DNA of 64,000 bases from NCBI GenBank assembly GCA_049322795.1, contig JBMOQH010000024.1, forward strand, positions 62,001-126,000. The letters run 5' to 3'. Origin of the DNA: Immundisolibacter sp049322795. Its GTDB lineage: Bacteria > Pseudomonadota > Gammaproteobacteria > Immundisolibacterales > Immundisolibacteraceae. Of this stretch, positions 1-7,042 are shown piece by piece; position 1 is the stretch's first letter; each line of letters opens with the position of its first letter. The position numbers and the translations under genes are program-made. The notes below the pieces were generated by a model. That model did not search any database and was not told the origin of the DNA. It saw only the letters and a list, made by a program, of their open reading frames with translations.

Positions 1-1
1 C

Positions 2-964
2 GTCATCGGCGTGCCGCCGGCGGTGTCCTATACCGCCGTGACGCGCTTGCCGAACGACGTGTGCGAATACGACGTGGCCGGAGGTCTTGCCGGGCATGCC
101 CTGGAGTTGGTCCGGTGCGTGTCGCACGACTTGCTGGTGCCGGCGCAGGCGCAGATCGTGGTCGAGGGCTTTGTGCCTACCGGCGAGCAGGAGATGGAGG
201 GACCGTTCGGCGAATTCCCCGGCTACATGGCTGCGCGTGACTATTCCTGGTTCATGGAAGTCACGGCGATTACCATGCGCAACAAGCCGATATATCAGGC
301 CTTCTTATCGCAGTTTCCGCCCAGCGAGTCGTCCAAGATCCGAGGTATCGGCTGGGAAGCGGCGTGCTTCGACTACCTCAAGGCGGGCGGCTTCGACAAT
401 GTGCTCGAGGTCCACTTTCCGGAAACCTCCGGCTCGTTCGGCGTGTGCCTGGTGCGTATCCGCCGCGACAAGGACGACGACGGCCAGCGGGTTCTCGATC
501 ATCTGGCCAAGAAATTCGTCGGCAAGATGGCCATCGTGGTCGACGAGGACGTCGACATCCACGACCCGGGCGCCATCTACTGGGCGCTGTCCTATGCCAT
601 GCAACCGCATCGCGACGTGCGCGTGGTGGACATTCCGCTGATGCCGCTCGATCCGTCGATCGCGCCGCCAGGCGCCAACCGCGGCCTGACCGGCGAGAAG
701 CCGCGCATGTCCGGGTTGCTGATCGATGCCACGCGCGACTGGGGCTATCCACCGGTGTCACTGCCGCGGCAGGAGTTCATGGAAGGTGCCGTCAAGCTGT
801 GGCAGGAACTGGGTCTGCCGGAACTCAAACTGCGCAAGCCCTGGTATGGCTACGACCTTGGCCATTGGTCGGCTGAGGAGACGGAGGAAGCGGACCTCGC
901 CACCCGCGGCGATTACTACGTCACCGGCGAGAAGCAGCGCCAGCAGCGCAGGACGCTGGATTGA
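2..964 (+). CDS. UbiD-family decarboxylase, C-terminal part (truncated by window start)
   Basis: The open frame runs in from before the window, so the N-terminus is missing and the GTG at 11 is not the real start. UbiD enzymes carry out reversible (de)carboxylation of aromatic or unsaturated acids using prenylated FMN made by a UbiX partner. The visible part carries the family motif EGPFGEFPGY followed by the C-terminal oligomerisation region with DEDVDIHDPG. About 320 residues remain of a usual 450-500. The neighbouring Rieske oxygenase genes suggest a catabolic role on an aromatic acid rather than ubiquinone synthesis; the substrate cannot be read from the sequence. Family call secure, role inferred. 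Confidence 0.9.
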   Translation, partial: VIGVPPAVSYTAVTRLPNDVCEYDVAGGLAGHALELVRCVSHDLLVPAQAQIVVEGFVPTGEQEMEGPFGEFPGYMAARDYSWFMEVTAITMRNKPIYQAFLSQFPPSESSKIRGIGWEAACFDYLKAGGFDNVLEVHFPETSGSFGVCLVRIRRDKDDDGQRVLDHLAKKFVGKMAIVVDEDVDIHDPGAIYWALSYAMQPHRDVRVVDIPLMPLDPSIAPPGANRGLTGEKPRMSGLLIDATRDWGYPPVSLPRQEFMEGAVKLWQELGLPELKLRKPWYGYDLGHWSAEETEEADLATRGDYYVTGEKQRQQRRTLD

Positions 965-974
965 TTTCAGCCTG

Positions 975-1003
975 GTCCTTCCGGCCACGCATGCCGGAAG
1001 GAC
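975..1003 (+). terminator. Hairpin after the UbiD gene
   Basis: A perfect 11-bp stem (GTCCTTCCGGC / GCCGGAAGGAC) with a 7-nt loop lies 11 nt after the stop codon. Only a short T run (ATTTCG) follows, so it may be a weak intrinsic terminator or an mRNA 3'-end stabiliser. It separates the UbiD transcript from the Anbu gene. Confidence 0.6.
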
Positions 1004-1127
1004 ATTTCGCCGCAAGGCTGATTGAATGCCAGTCCGTGGGCAGGTCAGGGTCTGTCGAGGCCTGCCTCTGCGCGTCAGCTCCATTTGAGTCCCAACCGCC
1101 CGGTCCCGCTCAAGCCCCAATTCACGT

Positions 1128-1868
1128 ATGACTTACTGCGTCGGCATCAAGGTCGGCGCCGGCTTGGTGTTCGCTTCCGACTCGCGCACCAACGCCGGCG
1201 TCGATCACGTTGGCACCTACAGCAAGATGCACATCTTCGAGCAGGTCGGCGAGCGGCTGTTCGTGGTGCTGAGCGCCGGCAACCTTGCCACCAGCCAGGC
1301 CGTGATCAACGCGCTGCGGCGCGATTTCAACGATCCGGCCGGCGTCGGCTTGCGCCGGGCGCGCGACGTGTTCGAGGCGGCCGATTACCTCGGAAATCTC
1401 AGCTACCGCATTCAGCAGGAACACGCCGAGGCACTCGCGCGAAGCGGCGTGAGCGCCGAGGCCAGCTTCATCATCGGTGGCGAAGTCGCCGGGGCCGAAC
1501 ACGATGTGTGCCTGGTGTACCCACAGGGCAACTACATCGGCGCGACGCCGGAAACGCCGTATCTACAGATCGGCGAGACGAAGTACGGAAAGCCGATTCT
1601 GGATCGCATCATCGCCACCGAGACCACCCTGGATGACGCCGCCCGTTGCGCGCTGGTGTCGCTCGACTCGACGATCCGCGCCAACATTTCGGTCGGCCCG
1701 CCGCTCGATCTGGTGGTGTGTCCGGCGGGTGTCCGGCAGGTGAGTCACCGCCTCACGCTGGCCGCCGATTCGCCACTCTACGTGGGTATTCAGCACGGCT
1801 GGAACGAAGGACTCAAGCGCGCCTTTCTGGAGCTGCCGCGCTTCGACTGGGAGCTGAATCCGGGCTGA
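1128..1868 (+). CDS. Anbu-type proteasome-related peptidase
   Basis: A 246-residue member of the Anbu (ancestral beta subunit, COG3484) family, self-assembling relatives of proteasome beta subunits. The N-terminus MTYCVGIKVG with ASDSRTNAG is diagnostic; after Met removal, Thr2 would be the nucleophile, with Asp18 and Lys33 where the proteasomal Asp17 and Lys33 belong. The start is fixed by this Met-Thr end even though no clear ribosome site precedes it. Anbu genes usually sit with an alpha-E protein, a circularly permuted ATP-grasp enzyme and a transglutaminase-like protease; none is adjacent here, so this copy is an orphan between catabolic genes. The family's physiological substrate is unsettled. 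Confidence 0.9.
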   Translation: MTYCVGIKVGAGLVFASDSRTNAGVDHVGTYSKMHIFEQVGERLFVVLSAGNLATSQAVINALRRDFNDPAGVGLRRARDVFEAADYLGNLSYRIQQEHAEALARSGVSAEASFIIGGEVAGAEHDVCLVYPQGNYIGATPETPYLQIGETKYGKPILDRIIATETTLDDAARCALVSLDSTIRANISVGPPLDLVVCPAGVRQVSHRLTLAADSPLYVGIQHGWNEGLKRAFLELPRFDWELNPG

Positions 1869-2168
1869 GCTTCGCCGTGTGCGTATTCGGCCCGATCAGA
1901 TTCAGGTCAGGCCGGAGATGCGTGAGGTGAGCCCCGCGGCTGCTTGAACCGACCCCGGCGATGCTTGCGTCGGTGTCGCAGACGCCCTCCCCAGTTTCCT
2001 CAGAGGCTCGGAGGCGTGGTAGCGCCGCCGGCCCGGCCCAACCGGCCATTCGGTTGGTCTTGCTTTACAGCCGGTGGTACCGCGGATAATGTCCGCCAGT
2101 ACTCGTCATGAACCGCCTGTTCCCCCGCCGTGGTGGTCCCTGCGCCCTGCCGCCATCAGGAGAAGCCT
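1869..2168. other. Intergenic region upstream of Rieske operon 1
   Basis: No convincing gene. A possible sigma-70-like promoter for the oxygenase operon lies near 2060-2090: TTGCTT at 2060 with GATAAT at 2085 (19-nt spacer), or TTTACA at 2064 with a 15-nt spacer. Neither spacing is ideal, so this is weak. A strong Shine-Dalgarno AGGAGA at 2158-2163 serves the ATG at 2169. Confidence 0.3.
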
Positions 2169-3416
2169 ATGAACAAACCCCGCGACTACGCCGATCTCGC
2201 CCGCGTGGACCGCACGCACGTCAGCCTGTACACCGACCCCGAGGTCTTCCACGACGAGATGGAGCGGGTCTTCTACCGCTCCTGGGTGTACGTGGCGCAC
2301 GACAGCGAAATCCCGAACCCGGGCGATTACAAGACCACCTACATCGGGCTGGTGCCGGTCATCGCCACGCGCGACGCCAAGGGCAAGGTGCACGTGCTGA
2401 TCAACCGCTGCACGCACCGCGGCGCCACCGTGTGCCCCGCCGAGAAGGGCAACGCCACCAGCTTCACCTGCCCCTACCATGGCTGGGAGTTCGCGCCGGA
2501 CGGCAAGCTGGTATCGATCGGCCTGCCCAAGGGCTACAACGACGGCGAACTCGATCTCGCCACGCTCGGCCTGCGCGAGGCGGCCAAGGTGGACAGCTAC
2601 CGCGGCATCATCTTCGCCAGCCTGCTGGAAGTGCCGGACATCACGCTCGAGGAAAAACTCGGCGGCATCCGGCCGGTCATCGACATGTACATGGATCTGT
2701 CGCCCAAGGGCGAGGTGGTGGTCGGCCAAAGCGGTGTCTACAAGCACCCCTACCACGGCAACTGGAAGATCCAGACCGAAGGCTCGGTCGAGGGCTACCA
2801 CGCCATCTTCACGCATCAGACGGCGCTCGACGTCATGGCGCGCAAGATGGGCGCGTTCCTGCGTGGCTTCCAGAACTCCGGCCTCAAGGGCCGCGACGTC
2901 GGCTACGGCAACAACGTGCTGGAGGTGTACCGCCTCACGGACGAGCAGGTGCACCAGCGCTGGCCGAAGCACTACATCGAGATGCTGATCGACGCCCACG
3001 GCGAGCAGCGCGCCATGGAGGCGCTGCGCAACCGCTTCAACCTGGTGGTCTTTCCGAACTTCGCCATCCTGGAGTATCAGTTCCGCGTCATCCGGCCAAT
3101 CGAGCCCGACTTCACCGAGGTGCGCATCTACCACACCACGCTCAAGGACGCGCCGCCGGAGATCAACCTCAAGCGCGTGCGCGAGCACGAGTTCTTCTAC
3201 GGCCCGGCCTCGTTCGGCGGCCCGGACGACTATGCCTCCTTCGATCGCATCCAGGAGGGCTTCCGTGCGCCCATGGTGCCGTGGGTGCACCTGAACCGCG
3301 GTTATCTGACGGAGGAGACCGACGCCCGGGGCCACCGCGTGGGCGATCTCACGCAGGAAACCCAGCAGCGGGCGCCGTACTACGAGTACCGCCGTCTGAT
3401 GGCACGGGAGGTGTGA
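2169..3416 (+). CDS. Rieske non-heme iron oxygenase, large (alpha) subunit 1
   Basis: Catalytic subunit of an aromatic ring-hydroxylating oxygenase, 415 residues. The Rieske [2Fe-2S] site is Cys81-x-His83 with Cys101-x2-His104 (RCTHRG, CPYHGW). The mononuclear iron ligands His211 and His216 lie in EGYHAIFTH. The residue three before the first His, normally the bridging Asp, is Glu208. Start chosen at the ATG behind AGGAGA; an in-frame upstream start would add 13 non-conserved residues. The small subunit follows 2 nt after the stop, so an alpha/beta oxygenase is expected. No ferredoxin or reductase gene is in the window, so electron transfer partners must lie elsewhere. Substrate unknown; benzoate/biphenyl-type family by overall pattern. 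Confidence 0.92.
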   Translation: MNKPRDYADLARVDRTHVSLYTDPEVFHDEMERVFYRSWVYVAHDSEIPNPGDYKTTYIGLVPVIATRDAKGKVHVLINRCTHRGATVCPAEKGNATSFTCPYHGWEFAPDGKLVSIGLPKGYNDGELDLATLGLREAAKVDSYRGIIFASLLEVPDITLEEKLGGIRPVIDMYMDLSPKGEVVVGQSGVYKHPYHGNWKIQTEGSVEGYHAIFTHQTALDVMARKMGAFLRGFQNSGLKGRDVGYGNNVLEVYRLTDEQVHQRWPKHYIEMLIDAHGEQRAMEALRNRFNLVVFPNFAILEYQFRVIRPIEPDFTEVRIYHTTLKDAPPEINLKRVREHEFFYGPASFGGPDDYASFDRIQEGFRAPMVPWVHLNRGYLTEETDARGHRVGDLTQETQQRAPYYEYRRLMAREV

Positions 3417-3418
3417 GC

Positions 3419-3904
3419 ATGGACCGCGCACAAGCCGAGGATTTCCTCTACCACGAGGCGCGCCTGCTGGATGCCGGGCGCTGGCGCGATTGGCAGAAGC
3501 TGTTCACCGACGATGCCATCTACTGGGTGCCGGCCAACAAGACCGATTACGATCCCACGCAGCACGTGTCGTTCATCTACGACAACATGGACCTGCTGAA
3601 CGAGCGCCTGGGGCGCCTGGAAAGCCCGGTGTGCTACTCGCAGCAGCCGCCGTCCACCACGCTGCACCAGATCGGCAACGTCACCGTGCAGGAATCCGGG
3701 CCGGATTACGCCAAGATCACGTCCAACCTCGCCCTGTTCGAGTTCCGCAACAACTCCCAGCGGCGCTTCTACCCGCTGCAGACCTTCCCGGCGCACTGCG
3801 AGCACCACCTGCAGCGCGCCGCCGACCGCTGGAAGATCAAGCTCAAGAAAGTGACGCTGCTGAACTGCGACGGCGAGATCTTCGACCTCACCTTCCTTCT
3901 GTAA
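3419..3904 (+). CDS. Rieske oxygenase small (beta) subunit 1
   Basis: A 161-residue protein with the NTF2/SnoaL-like fold pattern of ring-hydroxylating dioxygenase beta subunits: an N-terminal FLYHEARLLDAGRWRDW helix and the conserved ending in which RWKIKLKKVTLLNCDG precedes the last strand. Beta subunits are structural in alpha3beta3 hexamers and can influence substrate range. It starts 2 nt after the alpha stop, with GGGAGG inside the end of the alpha gene as ribosome site, so the two are translationally coupled. The next gene is 16 nt downstream in the same operon. Confidence 0.9.
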   Translation: MDRAQAEDFLYHEARLLDAGRWRDWQKLFTDDAIYWVPANKTDYDPTQHVSFIYDNMDLLNERLGRLESPVCYSQQPPSTTLHQIGNVTVQESGPDYAKITSNLALFEFRNNSQRRFYPLQTFPAHCEHHLQRAADRWKIKLKKVTLLNCDGEIFDLTFLL

Positions 3905-3920
3905 CTGCGAGGGCTTCCCC

Positions 3921-4910
3921 ATGAAGACCGAAGGACGATTCAGCCTGGAGGCGGCCGACGGCTTTCCGTTCTCCCGCGACAGCCAGGACTTCAAGCAGGG
4001 CGTCGCCCTCATGCGCAAGGTGCTCGGCGCGGAGGACGCCGCCAAGATCGAGGGGCTGATCGGCAACCCGCTGTTCGGCAACGAGATCGGCTACCTGTTC
4101 TCCAAGACCTGGGGCGCGCTGTACGCCCGCGACAACCTGCCGCTGCGCGACCGGGCCCTGCTGCTGATGGGCACGGACCTGGCGCTCGGCCGCGAGGGGC
4201 CGCTCAAGGACCACATGCGCGTGGCGCTGCACGCCGGCGTCACGCCGCAGCAGATCGTCGAGGTGCTGTTCCAGTCGATGTTCTACGTCGGCGCGCCGGG
4301 TCTGGTGCTGGGACTCAAGGTGGCGAGCGAGGTGCTCGCGCCGCACATGGAGGCGATGAAGAATGCGCCGGCGATTCCGCAACACATCAAGGAGGGGACG
4401 ATGATCAACGATCTTGGCGTGCGCCTGGGGCCGATCAACCACGTGGCGATGGCGGTCAAGGACTGGGAGAAGACCGCGCGCGGTTTCGCCAGCCTGATGG
4501 GCCTCAAGACCTGGCGCAAGATGGAAATTCCGTCGGCGATCATGGAAAAGGCCGAGTACTACGGCAAGCCGTGCGAGTTCGTGTGGATCTCGGCTTTCGC
4601 CAAGCTGGGCGACACGCTGATCGAGCTGTGTCAGCCGGTGTCCGGGCAGACCGTGTTCGCCGACTTCGTCAACGAGTACGGTGACGGCATGCAGCACGTG
4701 GGCGATCTGTCGCACCCGGAGCCGCTGGAACTGGTGCGCCGCTACACCAGCCAAGGCGTGAAGGTGGCCAATTACTGCAAGATCGCCGGCATCGCCGAAT
4801 TGTTCTTCCTGGATACCCGCGAGCAGCTCGGCGGCATGTTCCTGGAAGTCGTCGCACCGCCCACCTATGCACAGATCGCGGCCATGGGCGAGGACGTGAC
4901 CTTCACCTGA
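3921..4910 (+). CDS. Carboxymuconolactone-decarboxylase-like domain fused to VOC domain
   Basis: A 329-residue two-domain protein. Residues 1-155 resemble the CMD/AhpD all-helical fold but lack an AhpD CxxC pair (LFQSMFYVGAPG occupies the equivalent segment). Residues 165-325 form a VOC (glyoxalase/extradiol dioxygenase superfamily) domain with all four expected metal ligands: His174, Glu235, His259 and Glu309. Such domains catalyse isomerisation, lysis or ring opening around a divalent metal. The gene follows the Rieske pair, so it probably processes the oxygenase product. The two domains are joined by a linker containing a strong internal ribosome site (see 4389). Reaction unknown. Confidence 0.85.
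   Translation: MKTEGRFSLEAADGFPFSRDSQDFKQGVALMRKVLGAEDAAKIEGLIGNPLFGNEIGYLFSKTWGALYARDNLPLRDRALLLMGTDLALGREGPLKDHMRVALHAGVTPQQIVEVLFQSMFYVGAPGLVLGLKVASEVLAPHMEAMKNAPAIPQHIKEGTMINDLGVRLGPINHVAMAVKDWEKTARGFASLMGLKTWRKMEIPSAIMEKAEYYGKPCEFVWISAFAKLGDTLIELCQPVSGQTVFADFVNEYGDGMQHVGDLSHPEPLELVRRYTSQGVKVANYCKIAGIAELFFLDTREQLGGMFLEVVAPPTYAQIAAMGEDVTFT
4389..4403 (+). promoter_or_regulatory. Internal ribosome binding site and start inside the CMD-VOC gene
   Basis: AAGGAGG at 4389-4395, a near-perfect Shine-Dalgarno, sits 5 nt before an in-frame ATG at 4401 (Met161). This is the domain boundary, so translation from here would give a free VOC protein of about 169 residues in addition to the full fusion. 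Confidence 0.6.
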
Positions 4911-4939
4911 GCGGCGCCCGCGCGCACTGACAAAACCCT

Positions 4940-4972
4940 ATCAGGCCGGCCCGCTCCGGCCTGATTTTTTTC
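4940..4972 (+). terminator. Intrinsic terminator between CMD-VOC and tandem VOC genes
   Basis: A perfect 10-bp stem (ATCAGGCCGG / CCGGCCTGAT) with a 6-nt loop is followed immediately by a run of T. It lies between two genes of apparently the same pathway, so it should reduce expression of the downstream VOC gene relative to the oxygenase genes. Confidence 0.9.
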
Positions 4973-4993
4973 TACTACCGAGGAGAAAGCCCC

Positions 4994-6049
4994 GTGCCCG
5001 CAACCATCCCAGTCGGCAAATGGCAGTACACCACCGTCGTCGTGCGCGACTACCGGCAGGTGGTGTGCAACTTCGCGCGCTTCTTCGGCATCGAGCGCTG
5101 GGAGGTGATCCGTGTGGACGGCAAATACCTCACCGACGCCCGGTTCGAAGGCAAGGCCGCGCAGCACCGCTGGATCTCGGTGTTTGGCCACAACGGCCAG
5201 CTCGGCATCGAGCTGATTCAGCCGGTGGACGGCCTGTCCGGTTACCAGGCCATGCTCGACAGCGTGGGCGAGGGCATGTACGGCGTGGCGGCCAGCGTGT
5301 GCGAGCCCGGCCAGTTCGAAACGCTCAAGGCCGATCTGGCCGCCCAGGGCATTGGCATCCGCCAGAGCGGCACCTTCTTCGACGCCGTCGACTATTACCA
5401 GCTCGACACCCGCGACGCGCTGTCGAACGTCGTCGTCGAGGTGCACTGCCCGCGCCGGGCCGATTGGCAGTCCTTCATCAAGCCGGATGAAGTGCTGCAC
5501 ATGGACCTCAAACACCTCGGCCCGCAGTTCCTGCCAACGCAGAAAATGCTGCACATCGGCGTGGTCTGCAAGGACCGCAACCGCACCAAGGCCAACCTGC
5601 AGAAGCTGTTCGGCATGGAGCGCTGGATCGAGTTCCAGATCGAAACCGGCGTCAGCATGGAGGACACCACCTACTACGGCGAGCCTTGCTACCACGCCTA
5701 CGACAACCACGTCGGGCGCCTGGGCGAGCTGTGCTTCGAGCTGATCACCCCGCGCAGCGACAAGTGCGTGTACGACGAGTTCCTCAAGGAACGCGGCGAG
5801 GGCATGCACCACACGTTCCCGACCATCTGCTCCAAGGAAGAATTCACCGCCCGCTTGCCGGAGCTCGAAAAACACGGCATGCCGGTGATCCAGGGCGGGC
5901 GCATCGGCGACCTGATGGAGTACTACTACGTCGACACCCGGCGCTATCTGCCCGGCATCACCACCGAGGTGGTCATCCCGCTACGGCCGGACTGGCTGCA
6001 ACTGTTCTTCCCGAACCCGGGCGATGCATCGATTCTGACCGGGGATTGA
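4994..6049 (+). CDS. Tandem VOC-domain protein
   Basis: A 351-residue protein with two VOC domains (about 1-165 and 180-340), both related to the VOC half of the preceding fusion. The second domain keeps the full metal site pattern: His187 in LHIGVV, Glu in FELITP, His in GMHHTF and Glu in TEVVIP. In the first, both His positions are replaced (QYTTVV and GMYGVA) while the Glu positions remain, so it is probably a non-metal partner or binding domain. Start is GTG at 4994 with AGGAGA at 4981-4986. Likely acts on an intermediate from Rieske system 1; extradiol cleavage or isomerisation are both possible. Confidence 0.85.
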   Translation: MPATIPVGKWQYTTVVVRDYRQVVCNFARFFGIERWEVIRVDGKYLTDARFEGKAAQHRWISVFGHNGQLGIELIQPVDGLSGYQAMLDSVGEGMYGVAASVCEPGQFETLKADLAAQGIGIRQSGTFFDAVDYYQLDTRDALSNVVVEVHCPRRADWQSFIKPDEVLHMDLKHLGPQFLPTQKMLHIGVVCKDRNRTKANLQKLFGMERWIEFQIETGVSMEDTTYYGEPCYHAYDNHVGRLGELCFELITPRSDKCVYDEFLKERGEGMHHTFPTICSKEEFTARLPELEKHGMPVIQGGRIGDLMEYYYVDTRRYLPGITTEVVIPLRPDWLQLFFPNPGDASILTGD

Positions 6050-6445
6050 GCCCCAAGGCGCTGCGCAGGGTTCGGCTTCCCCGAAGGTTTTGAATACCGG
6101 GGTGGGGCGCGGGTTCGCCGGCGCCCTCACGCCCTGGAGCAGGGCGACGCGGATGGATGGAGCCGACGTTCGGGTGGTGCGGACGGTCGCGATTTCGTAA
6201 CTGACATCCGGCCTGGACGCTCCGCGCCAACATGGAGCCGGGACCGGACTCGTGGCCCCAAAATTGCTGACACCAAGGAATGGCGGTCATCGCCAGGTGG
6301 CCTTGGTTGAAATGTGGCGCGAGCCACACAGGCGCTCGTTTACCGCCTTCAAAATAATGCAATAAAAAAGTGACACAGTGCCGTGCTCATACCATGCGTC
6401 GTGGTATACAACGTGCCGGAAAGCGCTTTACCCAAGAGTCCACAC
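6050..6445. other. Non-coding stretch before the signalling operon
   Basis: No supported gene. The last part is AT-rich (about 6345-6372), which would suit a promoter for the downstream signalling genes, but I see no clean -35/-10 pair. A 6-bp dyad ATACCA-N7-TGGTAT at 6389-6407 is a possible operator. An alternative GTG start at 6383 would place the dyad inside the next gene. Confidence 0.35.
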
Positions 6446-7042
6446 GTGCGTTCGAAGCGATCATTCCGCCGTTGGCTGGGCTGGCTCATGTGGTTGCTGG
6501 TCGCGGTCGGGGCGGCCACCGTGGCCCAGTACTGGCGCAGCCCGACAGGCCACAATTGGGCGAGCCTTGCCTGGTTGATGCCGGTCACATTGGCCGTCGG
6601 CCTCATGTTCACTGCCCTTTGGGACCTGCTTGGCTCTCGTCGCACAGTGGGGCCCGCTCGCTCGGGGCAAAAAAAGCGCGCGCAGCAGCGCCGCCCGCCG
6701 CGTGATCCGCAAGTGCATCTGCACGACTTGCGCCGTTCCAGAGAGTATTGGGCGATCATGCTGCGCCTGCCGCCGGATGGAGCGTGTGAAGCCGCACGGG
6801 CTCTGCGCTGGGAAGTGTTCGATTTGTATCGGGCGCCAGCGCTTCCATTGGCCAACTGCGGCGGCGGGCGCTGTCGTTGCGGTTATTCGGGCCTGAAGGA
6901 GCGTCGCCGCCGAGATGTGTTGCCGGCGGCGCTCGATCGCGATCGGCGGGCCGGCGCGGTGATAACGTACCGGCCCCAGATAGTGCTCGACCGTGATCCC
7001 GTCCAGGTCAGGTCGTCGCTGGCGGAGATGCTCAGTCCGTGA
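6446..7042 (+). CDS. Hypothetical membrane protein with C-terminal Cys motif
   Basis: A protein of about 198 residues with two N-terminal membrane segments (around 10-29 and 43-63), a basic linker and a cytoplasmic tail ending in a motif of the form CGGGRCRCGY, followed by an Arg-rich stretch (KERRRRDV). Cys-x4-Cys-x-Cys-x-Tyr followed by Arg clusters recurs in uncharacterised proteobacterial proteins; metal or nucleic acid binding is possible but unproven. GTG 6446 is preferred because the stretch before it looks non-coding; GTG 6383 is the alternative. The stop overlaps the kinase start (GTGA), so it is translationally coupled to the hybrid kinase and may modulate it. Confidence 0.6.
   Translation: MRSKRSFRRWLGWLMWLLVAVGAATVAQYWRSPTGHNWASLAWLMPVTLAVGLMFTALWDLLGSRRTVGPARSGQKKRAQQRRPPRDPQVHLHDLRRSREYWAIMLRLPPDGACEAARALRWEVFDLYRAPALPLANCGGGRCRCGYSGLKERRRRDVLPAALDRDRRAGAVITYRPQIVLDRDPVQVRSSLAEMLSP

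Noticed and set aside
1022..1636. Plus-strand frame overlapping the Anbu gene
   Set aside because: Its translation is Arg-rich and low-complexity, while the overlapping frame is a clear Anbu protein.
2106..3431. Minus-strand frame of 441 codons opposite Rieske alpha 1
   Set aside because: Antisense shadow; the plus strand has the full Rieske motif set, a ribosome site and operon spacing.
6389..6407. Dyad ATACCA-N7-TGGTAT as a firm operator
   Set aside because: Only 6-bp arms, no second copy, and it may lie inside the coding region if the earlier GTG is used.
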